A model generated the notes under the pieces. The model was not told the DNA's origin and searched no databases. It was given only the letters and a program-made list of their open reading frames with translations. From NCBI RefSeq assembly GCF_900187115.1, contig NZ_LT906455.1:868001-932000 (forward strand): a stretch of DNA of 64,000 bases, read 5' to 3'. Shown one piece after another: positions 51,629-60,733 of this stretch (position 1 is its first letter; every line of letters starts with the position of its first letter). The translations under genes and the position numbers were made by a program. The stretch is from Aliarcobacter butzleri (lineage in GTDB: Bacteria > Campylobacterota > Campylobacteria > Campylobacterales > Arcobacteraceae).

Positions 51629-51756
51629 TTGTTTGTTTGTTCTTGTTTATCAGAAGAAACATAAATTGGGTCAGCTTTATAACCACAACCACTAAATGAT
51701 AATATAAAACTCGCTATAATTAGCGTATGAAAAAAATTAGTGAAATACTTAGTCAT
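51625..51756 (-). CDS. LptM-like small lipoprotein (43 residues)
   Basis: An ATG at 51756 gives MTKYFTNFFHTLIIASFILS, then FSGCGYKADPIYVSSDK and a short polar tail. The hydrophobic segment ending in SGC is a lipoprotein signal with the lipid-modified Cys at residue 24. The following CGYKADPIY fits the CGxKxPLY-type pattern of LptM (YifL) lipoproteins, which assist the LPS translocon in E. coli; that link is inference. Its stop overlaps the nadB start (ATGA). Its first 30 bases overlap the divergent DUF721 gene. Weak ribosome site. Confidence 0.6.
   Translation of the reverse strand: MTKYFTNFFHTLIIASFILSFSGCGYKADPIYVSSDKQEQTNK
51715..51720 (+). promoter_or_regulatory. -10 box directly before the DUF721 gene
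   Basis: TATAAT ends six bases before the ATG at 51727, inside the opposite-strand lipoprotein gene. Transcription from it would start at or next to the start codon, so the mRNA may be leaderless; no ribosome site is seen before this ATG. Confidence 0.45.
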
Positions 51757-52143
51757 CTTAAAAATTATCCTGAATTCAAGAAGTTTAATACATATTCTTT
51801 AATTGTAAAGTTTATTGATGTACTTCCTTTAAAACTAAAAAAAGGTGTAAAGTTTGCTTATGTTAAAAATCAAACTTTATATTTTGTATTAACTCATCCT
51901 GTTTATAAAATGGAGTTTGAGTATAACAAAGCAGATATAAAATCATTATTAAAAAATTTTAAAATTGCAAATGTTGAAGAGATAGCTTTCTTTGTCACGA
52001 ATGTAGTAGAAAAAAAAGAAAAAGAGCTTGCACAAAAACCTTTTTATGAAGAGAGAAGTTATGGGATTTTTGAAAATAAAGCAAAAGATGAAAAGATTTT
52101 TAAAAAATTTGAAAATATCAGAGATATTATAAAAAATTCTTAA
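51727..52143 (+). CDS. DUF721 (DciA-like) protein
   Basis: 138 residues. The N-terminal LSHLKNYPEFKKFNTYSLIVKFIDVLPLKL and the KGVKFAYVKNQTLYFVLTHPVYKMEFEYNK core resemble DUF721 proteins, a family including the helicase loader DciA. The C-terminal tail is charged. Its 3' end overlaps the convergent YgjP-type gene by 17 bases. Assignment as DciA is tentative because the helicase-loading role is not shown for this branch. Confidence 0.6.
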   Translation: MKKISEILSHLKNYPEFKKFNTYSLIVKFIDVLPLKLKKGVKFAYVKNQTLYFVLTHPVYKMEFEYNKADIKSLLKNFKIANVEEIAFFVTNVVEKKEKELAQKPFYEERSYGIFENKAKDEKIFKKFENIRDIIKNS

Positions 52144-52720
52144 ACTCTTTTTCTATTTGTTTGTAGTTTGGACAATACTTTTCTACTAAATTCCAAAAGT
52201 TTTTTGAGTGATTTTTGTGTTTTATATGAGAAAGCTCGTGAATTACGACATATTGCATAGTTTCAAGTGGAAATTTCATAAGCAAAATATTAAAATTTAG
52301 ACCATTTTTGAAGTTACATGAACCCCAAGTTCTTTTATTTTTTCTATAACTAATTGAAGTTGGATATAAATCCATTTTTTTAGAAAATATCTCAACTATG
52401 TTTGGCAAAATCTTTTCTATCTCATTTTTATAAAATTTATCTAAATTTTTTATATTGTAATCTTGTAATTTTTTTACTTCACCTAAATATAAAAATTCAT
52501 CTTCTAAAAGTGCATTTTTTGAAACTTTTTTTATAGCATTTTCAAGCCAATTTTTTCTTTTTTCTACTAAAATTTTTGCATCATATAGCGAAAAATAGAT
52601 GTTTGATTTTATTTCTATTAAATCATCTTTTAAAACTTTGATATAACAATGTTTTACATTTTTTTTATTTACAAGTTTGACTGTTACTTGTTTTTCGTTT
52701 AGTTCTATTTGAAAACTCAA
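52127..52720 (-). CDS. YgjP/DUF45-type metallopeptidase
   Basis: 197 residues. The zinc motif HELSHIKHKNHSKNFW (HExxH plus a third His) near residue 155 with the preceding RTWGSCN and LMKFPLETMQYVVIHE block is the family signature (M48-related, SprT-like). The LWRKW-like region is replaced by VEKRKNWLENAI. Cytoplasmic, substrate unknown. It is convergent with the DUF721 gene, with overlapping 3' ends. Confidence 0.85.
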   Translation of the reverse strand: MSFQIELNEKQVTVKLVNKKNVKHCYIKVLKDDLIEIKSNIYFSLYDAKILVEKRKNWLENAIKKVSKNALLEDEFLYLGEVKKLQDYNIKNLDKFYKNEIEKILPNIVEIFSKKMDLYPTSISYRKNKRTWGSCNFKNGLNFNILLMKFPLETMQYVVIHELSHIKHKNHSKNFWNLVEKYCPNYKQIEKEFKNFL

Positions 52721-52771
52721 GTTTATCCTTAAGGAATGATTAGATAAAATCCAGCACTATTATATACAAAA

Positions 52772-52777
52772 TATAAT
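52772..52777 (+). promoter_or_regulatory. -10 box for aspC
   Basis: TATAAT lies 24 bases before the aspC ATG at 52802, with GAGGAAA between as the ribosome site. Confidence 0.6.
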
Positions 52778-52801
52778 GATAATTTGATTTGAGGAAAAAT
52801 A

Positions 52802-53968
52802 ATGAAAATTGCAAACAGAATGGAGCAACTATCTCCATCACTTACTTTGGCAATTACAGCCTTAGGAAGAGAGCTAAAAGCTCAAGGTAAAGATATACTA
52901 AGTTTTAGTGCAGGTGAACCTGACTTTGATACGCCACAAATTGTAAAAGATGCAGCAATTAAAGCTATTAATGAAGGACAAACTAAATACACGGCAGTAG
53001 AAGGTATTATCAAAACTAAGCAAGCAATTATTAACAAATTAAAAAAAGACCACAATTTAGATTATAAATTAGAAGGGATTGTAATAAGTAATGGAGCAAA
53101 ACACTCATTATTTAATCTTTGTCAAGTGTTAATTGAAAATGGTGATGAAGTGATTATTCCAAGTCCTTATTGGGTTACATATCCTGAACAAGTTAAATAT
53201 TCTGGTGGAGTTCCTGTATTTATTGAAACAGATGAATCAACAAACTTTAAAATTACACCAGAGCAATTAAAAAAAGCTATTACACCAAAAACAAAAATTT
53301 TGATGTTAAATACTCCTTCAAATCCAACAGGTTCAATTTATTCTAAAGAAGAACTAACAGCTATTGGAAAAGTTTTAGAAGGAACAGATATTATAGTTTT
53401 CTCTGATGAAATGTATGAAAAAATCATCTTCAATGGGAAAAAATTTACTGCTGCAGCTGAAGTTAGTGCTGATATGTACAACAGAACAGTTACAATAAAT
53501 GGTTTAAGTAAAGCTGTTGCGATGACTGGATGGAGATTTGGTTATGTTGCAACACCAAATGTTGCATTAGCAAAAGCTATGACAAAACTTCAAGGTCAAG
53601 TAACATCAAATATTAATACTATGACTCAATATGCTGCTATTCCAGCACTTGAAGGTGAAGCAGATAAAGACATCGAAATGATGAGAGCTGAATTTGAAAA
53701 AAGAAAAGATTATATTGTAAAAGCAATAAATGAAATAGATGGTTTATCTTGTTATGAACCTGATGGAGCATTTTATGTTTTCATCAATATCAAAAAAATA
53801 AGCAATGATTCGATGAAATTTTGTGCAGATTTACTAGAACAAAAAGGTGTTGCATTAGTTCCTGGACTTGCATTTGGTATGGAAGGTTACGCAAGATTCT
53901 CATTTGCTACAAGTTTAGAAGTAATCAAAGAAGGTGTAAAAAGAATCAAAGAGTTTACTCAAAAGTAA
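52802..53968 (+). CDS. aspC: Aspartate aminotransferase (class I/II, PLP)
   Basis: 388 residues. The PLP lysine lies in NGLSKAVAMTGWRFGY near residue 237, and SAGEPDFDTP, NTPSNPTGS and the C-terminal ARFSFATS (substrate-carboxylate Arg) are the fold type I aspartate/aromatic aminotransferase (subgroup I-gamma) motifs. It converts oxaloacetate and glutamate to aspartate, linking to NadB and DapA nearby in the window. The metal exporter gene begins right after its stop. Confidence 0.92.
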   Translation: MKIANRMEQLSPSLTLAITALGRELKAQGKDILSFSAGEPDFDTPQIVKDAAIKAINEGQTKYTAVEGIIKTKQAIINKLKKDHNLDYKLEGIVISNGAKHSLFNLCQVLIENGDEVIIPSPYWVTYPEQVKYSGGVPVFIETDESTNFKITPEQLKKAITPKTKILMLNTPSNPTGSIYSKEELTAIGKVLEGTDIIVFSDEMYEKIIFNGKKFTAAAEVSADMYNRTVTINGLSKAVAMTGWRFGYVATPNVALAKAMTKLQGQVTSNINTMTQYAAIPALEGEADKDIEMMRAEFEKRKDYIVKAINEIDGLSCYEPDGAFYVFINIKKISNDSMKFCADLLEQKGVALVPGLAFGMEGYARFSFATSLEVIKEGVKRIKEFTQK

Positions 53969-54865
53969 ATGATGTCTCCACAAAAAAAAGCTACTGCTGT
54001 TTCATCTAGTGTTGCAGCAGTTCTTACTCTACTAAAACTTATACTTGGAATTGTAAGTGGATCTGTTGCTGTTTTAGCTTCAGCGATAGATTCTGTTTTA
54101 GATATGTTTGTATCTATTTTTAACTATTTTGCTATCTCAAAATCTGAAAAGCCTGCTGATGAACGATTTAATTATGGAAGAGGAAAAATTGAAGCTTTAG
54201 CTTCTGTAATTGAAGGAACGATTATCTCTATTTCAGGATTGTTTCTTCTTTATCAAGCATTTTTAAAAGCATATATTGGGGAAACTTCTTCTTATTTAGG
54301 TATTTCTATTTTAGTGATGATTATCTCTTTGTCTATTACAATTGTTTTAGTTTTATATCTAAATTATATTGCTAAAAAGACAAATAGTATGGTTATAAAA
54401 GCTGATGCATTACATTATAAAACTGATGTTTTTAGTACTTTAGCTGTTTTAATCTCTCTTTTACTTGTTTATTTTACAGGTTATGAAATCATTGATTCAC
54501 TTATTGGTGGGGGAATTGCTATATATATTATATTTTCTGCTTATAAATTAATCTATGATGGAATTATGGTTTTACTTGATAGAGCAGTTGATGAAAAACT
54601 TGTCCAAGAAATAGTAACTATAATAAAAGAAAATAAAAGAATTCATAGTTTTCATTTACTAAAAACAAGAGAAGCTGCAAATCAAACTTTTGTTGAAGTG
54701 CATTTAGTTTTTGATAATTTAATCTCTTTAGTAGAAGCTCATAAAGTAAGTGATTCAATAGAATCAAAAATAAAAGAACTAGATAAAAAAAGAGATTGGA
54801 ATATTATTATCCATCTTGATCCTTATGATGATTTAAAAGTAGATAAATTTATTATTAATAACTAA
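53969..54865 (+). CDS. CDF-family divalent metal cation exporter (FieF-like)
   Basis: 298 residues, six helices and a C-terminal cytoplasmic domain. The metal site in helix 2 reads ASAIDSVLDMFVS (D...D) and in helix 5 ADALHYKTDVFS (H...D), the set of Zn/Fe/Cd exporters such as FieF. EVHLVFDNLISL and IHLDPYDD are in the cytoplasmic dimer domain. The ATG follows the aspC stop with no gap; a second ATG three bases on is equally possible. Confidence 0.88.
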   Translation: MMSPQKKATAVSSSVAAVLTLLKLILGIVSGSVAVLASAIDSVLDMFVSIFNYFAISKSEKPADERFNYGRGKIEALASVIEGTIISISGLFLLYQAFLKAYIGETSSYLGISILVMIISLSITIVLVLYLNYIAKKTNSMVIKADALHYKTDVFSTLAVLISLLLVYFTGYEIIDSLIGGGIAIYIIFSAYKLIYDGIMVLLDRAVDEKLVQEIVTIIKENKRIHSFHLLKTREAANQTFVEVHLVFDNLISLVEAHKVSDSIESKIKELDKKRDWNIIIHLDPYDDLKVDKFIINN

Positions 54866-54883
54866 AAAATAAATTATTTTTGT

Positions 54884-54889
54884 TATAAT
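54884..54889 (+). promoter_or_regulatory. -10 box for the MBL-GAF-HD-GYP gene
   Basis: TTTTTGTTATAAT, the extended Campylobacterota promoter pattern, lies 35 bases before the ATG at 54924. AAGGAAATA follows as the ribosome site. Confidence 0.6.
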
Positions 54890-54923
54890 CTTATATTATG
54901 AATGAATTAAGGAAATAATATAG

Positions 54924-57257
54924 ATGAACTATGTAAAAATATTAGGCTCAAGTGGAAGTAAATCAAAGAACTTAGGAACAACATCATTTCAAATATCAAG
55001 AGATATTATTATTGATACTGGAAATGTTATTAATATTTTAGGCGATAAATCTTCACTAATAAATCATATATTTTTGACTCATTCTCACTCTGACCATATA
55101 GCTGATTTACCTTTTTTATTAGATAGTTTTTTTGAAAATAGAAGAGAAACCCTTATTATTTATGCTTCAAAAGAAACGATTGAAGTTTTAAAAGAGCATA
55201 CTTTTAATGATAAAGTTTGGCCTGATTTTTCTAAAATAAATTTAATTGGAAGTGAAAAGAAATCTTTAGCTTTTAAAGAAATAAAAGAAAATGAAGAAAC
55301 TATTATTGATAACTACAAAATAAAAGCTATAAGTGCAACACATATTGAAGGTTCTTTTGGATTTGTTATTACAAAAGATGAAAAAGAGGCTTATATTATA
55401 AGTGGTGACACATATATAAATGAAAAAATAATCCAAGAGATAAATTTAAATCAAAAAATAAAATTGTTGATTATAGAGTGCTCTTTTCCAAATAAAATGG
55501 AAAAACTTGCCTTTGATAGTAAACATTTAACTCCAAAAATATTAAAAGAGATGTTAAATAAAATAAATAGAGATATTCAAATATTTATTTATCATATTAA
55601 ACATTTATATTTAGAAGAGATAAAAACTCAATTGGAAGAAATAGCTGTTTTTAAAAATGGAGGAAAGATTTTAGAAGATGGAGATATTATTCATATAAAT
55701 AGTGGAAAGATTGATTATGAATTACTTGATCATACCGTATTTGAAAGGGTTATGAATATAAATTTGGAATTATCAAGTCAGCTAGATAAAGATAAATTAT
55801 ATGAGATGATTTTAACTTTAACTAGAGAACTAACTCATAGTGATGGAGGAACTTTATATATAAAATCTGATGATAAAAAATATTTAGATTTTAAAATAGT
55901 TCAAAATGATAGTTTAAATATTCATTTAGGAGGAAAAGAGAAAATTTCTTGGAACTCTTTACCTTTATATTTGGAAAATGGAGAAGAGAATAAATCTATG
56001 GTTGCTGTTGTTTCTGCTTTGGAAAATAGAATTATTAATATTCCAGATGTTTATGAATGTGAAAACTATAACTTTGAAGGTACAAAAATTTTTGATAAAT
56101 CAACAGGTTATCGCTCAAAATCAATGTTAGTTATCCCTTTAATAAATCACGAAAAAGATGTAATTGGAGTAATACAATTAATAAATAAAAACATAAATCA
56201 AACAGAGACAATTTCATATAATGAATATGATGAAAGAATCATAAAGGCATTATCTTCACAAGCTGCGATGGCTTTAACAAATAGTCAACTAATAATAAGT
56301 TTAGAAAAATTTTTGGAATCTTTTGTTTCTACAATAGCAAGTGCAATAGATGCAAAATCAAAACATACTTTAAATCATATTACAAAAATGGCAAAACTAG
56401 CACCATTAATTGCTCAATCAATCTCTTTAGATGAAACTATTTATAAAGATGTAAAATACTCAAAGAATAATTTAAAAGAGATAGAATTAGCGGCAAAACT
56501 TCATGATATTGGTAAAATCTCGATGCCAGAATGGATTATTGATAAAGCTACAAAACTACAACATATGGTTGATGGAATAGAAGTAATCAAAGAGAGAGTA
56601 GAGATTTTAAAAAGAGACTTTGAAATAGAATATTTAAAAAATATTATTACAAAAGAAGAATATGAAGTTAAGATTTCTAATTTAGAAGATGATTTTAAAT
56701 TTATTGAAAAAGCAAATATTGGTTCAGAATTTATGAAAAAAGAGGATTGTGAGCGAATTGAAAAAATTTCTTCATATAAATATTATAAAGATAATAAATT
56801 AGTAGATTTTATAAATGATAAAGAAAAATACAATTTATTAATTCAAAAAGGTACTTTAACAAATGAAGAAAAAGATAAGATGAATTCTCATGCACAATTA
56901 TCTTATGAAATGTTATCAGTTTTACCTTTCCCTAAAAAATATGAAAATGTGATGCATATTGCAGTAAATCATCATGAAAAATTAAATGGAAAAGGTTATC
57001 CTAGAGGATTAAACGAAAATGATTTAGTTTTAGAAGATAGAATTATGATTTTAGCAGATATTTTTGAAGCTTTAACTTCAAATGATAGACCATATAAACA
57101 GACAAAGAAACTCTCAGAGGTATTTAAAATCCTAGATTTTATGGTAAAAGATGGAGAAATTGATGGAAAATTACTGGAGTTTTTTAAAAATAGTGAAGCT
57201 TTAAAAACTTATATAAATGAAGAGTTATTAAAAGAGCAAATAGATGATTTTAAATAA
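54924..57257 (+). CDS. MBL-fold phosphodiesterase-like + GAF + HD-GYP fusion
   Basis: 777 residues in three parts. Residues 1-260: metallo-beta-lactamase fold of the cyclic-nucleotide phosphodiesterase type, motif THSHSDHIADLP near 52 plus GDTYI and later metal His. About 280-455: a GAF domain (DGGTLYIKS, GVIQLINKN). About 465-770: HD-GYP, with LHDIGK near 526 and HHEKLNGKGYPRG near 689; the gap between HD and GYP is some 100 residues longer than usual. It should hydrolyse c-di-GMP; the MBL part may act on another cyclic nucleotide. It overlaps the cyclase gene by 14 bases. Confidence 0.85.
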   Translation: MNYVKILGSSGSKSKNLGTTSFQISRDIIIDTGNVINILGDKSSLINHIFLTHSHSDHIADLPFLLDSFFENRRETLIIYASKETIEVLKEHTFNDKVWPDFSKINLIGSEKKSLAFKEIKENEETIIDNYKIKAISATHIEGSFGFVITKDEKEAYIISGDTYINEKIIQEINLNQKIKLLIIECSFPNKMEKLAFDSKHLTPKILKEMLNKINRDIQIFIYHIKHLYLEEIKTQLEEIAVFKNGGKILEDGDIIHINSGKIDYELLDHTVFERVMNINLELSSQLDKDKLYEMILTLTRELTHSDGGTLYIKSDDKKYLDFKIVQNDSLNIHLGGKEKISWNSLPLYLENGEENKSMVAVVSALENRIINIPDVYECENYNFEGTKIFDKSTGYRSKSMLVIPLINHEKDVIGVIQLINKNINQTETISYNEYDERIIKALSSQAAMALTNSQLIISLEKFLESFVSTIASAIDAKSKHTLNHITKMAKLAPLIAQSISLDETIYKDVKYSKNNLKEIELAAKLHDIGKISMPEWIIDKATKLQHMVDGIEVIKERVEILKRDFEIEYLKNIITKEEYEVKISNLEDDFKFIEKANIGSEFMKKEDCERIEKISSYKYYKDNKLVDFINDKEKYNLLIQKGTLTNEEKDKMNSHAQLSYEMLSVLPFPKKYENVMHIAVNHHEKLNGKGYPRGLNENDLVLEDRIMILADIFEALTSNDRPYKQTKKLSEVFKILDFMVKDGEIDGKLLEFFKNSEALKTYINEELLKEQIDDFK

Positions 57258-59415
57258 AAAAATAAAAAAATTCTCAATCTATTTTGTTCTTTCTTTATCT
57301 TTATCTATATTTCTTTCAGTTATTTATATATTTTTTCCTAGTTTACCTGACTCTTTAGATAATAGACTAAGAGATTATTTATTTACAATAAGAGGAGAAC
57401 TTCCTCATAATCAAAATGTAGTTATAGTAGATATTGATGAAACTTCGATTAAAAGTTTAGGACAATGGCCTTGGAGTAGGGATAAATTAGCTAAAATCTT
57501 AGAAAATCTAACTTTAGCTAATGTTGGAATAGTTGGGCTTGATATTGTTTTTGCAGAAGAAGATAGAACTTCACCACATAAAATTTTACAAGATTTAAAG
57601 ATTTATAAAAAAGATGTTTCAAATTATGATTTAGAGTTTGCAAATGTAGTTGAAAATTCACCAGTGATTTTAGGATATCAGTTTGATTTAGTAAAAAAAG
57701 ATAATGCAAATGCAAAAGTTCCTCAAATTCCAGCAATATTTATAGAAAAAGATAAACCTCAAGATAAAAGCTATTTAATAGAAGCATATAATACTATTTT
57801 AAATATACCTCAGATTCAAGATAAAGCATATTCAAGTGGTTTTTTTAATAACATTCCAGATGATACAGGAATTATAAGAAGTGTTCCTTTGATTATTTCC
57901 TATGATGATACTATTTATCCATCTTTGGCTTTGGAAGTTATTCGAGTTATAAATGATACACAAAAAGTTGTAGTTCAATATGATGAAAACGGAATATCAA
58001 ATATTGTTTTAGATGATATTTCAATTCCAACTGATAGATATGGAAGAATGTTAATAAACTTTAGAGGTCCAGAAAGAAGTTTTAAATATATTAGTGCAAT
58101 TGATATTTACAACAATAGTTTTGATAAAAGTGAAATAGATGGAAAAATTGTACTTATAGGAACAAGTGCTGCTGGACTTTTTGATTTAAGAGCAACTCCG
58201 TTTGATTCTATTTTTCCTGGAGTTGAAGTTCATGCAAATATTATAGATAATATTTTGATGCAAGATTTTATATATAAAGCATCTTGGCTTGATGGTGCAA
58301 ATATCTTAATAATATTTGTTTTGTCAATTATAGTAGTAATGCTTACAACTTATACTACTTTTTGGGCAAATCCTATAATCTTTCTCTCTTTTTCGATTAG
58401 TTATCTTTTTTTAGTTTATAACTTATTATTTGATTATGGAATTGTTTTAAATATACTTTTTCCAATAGCTACAGTTTTAATTGCATCTATTATGACTACT
58501 TTATTTGATTATTTTTACAATATTAAAAAAGAAGAAGCTATAAAAGCAAAATTTGCTTCAAAGGTTTCAAAAAATGTTATGGATGATATTTTAAAAAATA
58601 TTGATAAAAATGAGTTTAGTGCAAAAAGTAAAGAAGTAACAATATTTTTTAGTGATATTAGAGGATTTACAAATATTTCAGAAAAACTTGATGCAAAAGA
58701 TTTAATAAGTTTTTTAAATAGATATATGCAACCTATGAGTGAAATTATTATCAAATATCAAGGAACTATTGATAAATTTATTGGTGATGCTATTATGGCT
58801 TATTGGAACGCTCCAATTGATATAAAAAATCATTGTGATTTAGCTTTAAAAGCAAGTCTTGAACAACTAGAAGTATTAGAAAAGTTAAATGTTGAACTTG
58901 AAAAAGAGAATTTACCAAAAATAGATATTGGAATAGGTCTAAATACAGGAACTGTTATCGTTGGTGAAATGGGAAGTAGTTTAAGAAGTGATTATACAGT
59001 TATAGGAGATACAATAAATCTTGGTTCAAGAGTTGAATCTTTATGTAAATATTATGATTCTAAGTTAAATATTTCAAACTTTACGAAAGATAAATTACAA
59101 GAAAAATATATATTTAGATTTTTAGATTTGGTAAAAGTAAAAGGAAAAAATGAACCAGTTGAAATCTGGCAAGTTTTAGGAAAAGGTGAAGCAAACGAAA
59201 GTTTAAAAGAAGAGTTAGATTTATATCATAAAGCAATAGAGTTTTACAAAAATAGTGATTTTATAAATGCATTAGAAATATTTGAGAGTTTAGAAAACAA
59301 TGAAAATAAAACAAATAAAAACATTTATAAGATTTATATAACTAGATGTAAAGAGTTTATAAAAACACCACCAAAGAATTTTGATGGTGTTTATGAGCAT
59401 ACAACAAAAGCTTAG
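57244..59415 (+). CDS. CHASE2-domain class III adenylate/guanylate cyclase
   Basis: 723 residues. An N-terminal helix is followed by a periplasmic CHASE2 domain (about 30-320, VVIVDIDETSIKSLGQWPWS), three helices (about 335-425) and a class III cyclase domain (about 455-640). The two metal Asp are in FFSDIRGFT (near 469) and GDAIMAYWN (near 513); TVIGDTINLGSRVE supplies the Asn/Arg of the transition state and an Asp favouring ATP. A short C-terminal helical region resembles a TPR unit. Probably makes cAMP in response to an outer signal. Confidence 0.88.
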   Translation: MILNKKIKKFSIYFVLSLSLSIFLSVIYIFFPSLPDSLDNRLRDYLFTIRGELPHNQNVVIVDIDETSIKSLGQWPWSRDKLAKILENLTLANVGIVGLDIVFAEEDRTSPHKILQDLKIYKKDVSNYDLEFANVVENSPVILGYQFDLVKKDNANAKVPQIPAIFIEKDKPQDKSYLIEAYNTILNIPQIQDKAYSSGFFNNIPDDTGIIRSVPLIISYDDTIYPSLALEVIRVINDTQKVVVQYDENGISNIVLDDISIPTDRYGRMLINFRGPERSFKYISAIDIYNNSFDKSEIDGKIVLIGTSAAGLFDLRATPFDSIFPGVEVHANIIDNILMQDFIYKASWLDGANILIIFVLSIIVVMLTTYTTFWANPIIFLSFSISYLFLVYNLLFDYGIVLNILFPIATVLIASIMTTLFDYFYNIKKEEAIKAKFASKVSKNVMDDILKNIDKNEFSAKSKEVTIFFSDIRGFTNISEKLDAKDLISFLNRYMQPMSEIIIKYQGTIDKFIGDAIMAYWNAPIDIKNHCDLALKASLEQLEVLEKLNVELEKENLPKIDIGIGLNTGTVIVGEMGSSLRSDYTVIGDTINLGSRVESLCKYYDSKLNISNFTKDKLQEKYIFRFLDLVKVKGKNEPVEIWQVLGKGEANESLKEELDLYHKAIEFYKNSDFINALEIFESLENNENKTNKNIYKIYITRCKEFIKTPPKNFDGVYEHTTKA

Positions 59416-60725
59416 AAAGAGTAGTAAATATTTGATTTTACTACATATTTATCGTATTCATAGATATTTTGATTAGAGTCATTATTTATATATCTAAAAG
59501 TTGCTCCTAAAGAGAGATTTTTATTTATAGATTGAATAACTCCTAAATCATAAATAACTTTGTCATTTTTTCTTTTGTTTCCATATAAGAACTCTTCATT
59601 TTCTTTATAAATATCTTTATATAGTTCAATACCATTTGTTAAGATTGTACTTTTTGTGAGTGGATACATATTTTCATATCTTAAACTTGCAAAGTCATAA
59701 TCTACATTATAGTGGCTTCCTTTATCTTTATTATCTGTTCCAAATGTAAAACTAAATGTATTTATTCCAAAATCTTGTGTTAAGAATGCAAGACTATTTT
59801 GTAATTCATAATATGTTGAATCTCTAAATTCATATTGCGTTTGTTTAAAATCTTTTTTGATTAATTTTAGTTTAGTTTTATACATCAAATTTGCATCAAT
59901 TTGATAGTCAAATGATGGAGTTAGAATATAATTATTCAAATAAGTGCTATTGTCTAACCAAACATAATTATAATCAAATGCTAATGATAGTTTTGATTTT
60001 TGTGTATAGTAAGATAATCCAGTTCCAAAAACAGTAAGACTTAAATCGTTATCATATTCATTGTTATATTTTTGAATATAACCAACAAACCTATTATCAA
60101 TAGTTAAATCATCTTTTAGTTTGTATGTATGATTTAAAGCAAGGATATACTCTGCAACATGGTCACTTTTTTTATCTTCCATACTTAAAGGAATATTTCC
60201 CCAATATACAAGGTTGTCACTTGAATTATTATCTACATTTGAGTCAAATCCATATCCAAAACCTAAAGTTGTTTTTATAAAATTCTTTTGAGATTTTTTA
60301 TCAAGTGAATTTAAAGTAAATTCGATATTTTTTCTAACATTTTCTGGTAATCCTGTTTCTTTTAAAACCTCTTCATATAAAGCTTTTGCTTCATCGTATT
60401 GTTTTAGTTGAAAATATGTTTGAGCAAGTTCTAGTTTTACTCTATTGTTATTTGGATTCTCTTTTAACATACTTTTGTATAAATTTAAAGCTTCCGAAAA
60501 TTTACCTATTTCATAAGCACTTCTTGCAAGTATAAAAGTAGTATCAGATGATAGTTTGTTCTCTTTTGTATATTGTTGAAGAAGAATATAACTATCTTGA
60601 AATAATCTATTTTGATAACTCTCAATAGCTTTTTGAAAATGCTCATTTGAGTAATTCTCATTTGCTAAAACTGAAGTTAAAGAAACTGTACTTAAAATGA
60701 AAGCTGATAATAATTTTTTATTCAT
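59412..60725 (-). CDS. TPR-repeat protein with C-terminal outer-membrane-type barrel
   Basis: 437 residues with a signal peptide (about 1-21). Residues 25-145 form three or four TPR units (AIESYQNRLFQDSYILLQQY, then ALNLYKSMLKENPNNNRVKL). The C-terminal ~290 residues show alternating aromatic/polar strands ending in YKFVVKSNIYYSF, with a terminal Phe typical of outer-membrane barrels. It resembles the SLAM-like TPR-barrel group, but no exported partner is evident. It follows the FecR-domain gene by eight bases. Confidence 0.65.
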   Translation of the reverse strand: MNKKLLSAFILSTVSLTSVLANENYSNEHFQKAIESYQNRLFQDSYILLQQYTKENKLSSDTTFILARSAYEIGKFSEALNLYKSMLKENPNNNRVKLELAQTYFQLKQYDEAKALYEEVLKETGLPENVRKNIEFTLNSLDKKSQKNFIKTTLGFGYGFDSNVDNNSSDNLVYWGNIPLSMEDKKSDHVAEYILALNHTYKLKDDLTIDNRFVGYIQKYNNEYDNDLSLTVFGTGLSYYTQKSKLSLAFDYNYVWLDNSTYLNNYILTPSFDYQIDANLMYKTKLKLIKKDFKQTQYEFRDSTYYELQNSLAFLTQDFGINTFSFTFGTDNKDKGSHYNVDYDFASLRYENMYPLTKSTILTNGIELYKDIYKENEEFLYGNKRKNDKVIYDLGVIQSINKNLSLGATFRYINNDSNQNIYEYDKYVVKSNIYYSF

Positions 60726-60733
60726 AGTTTTGA

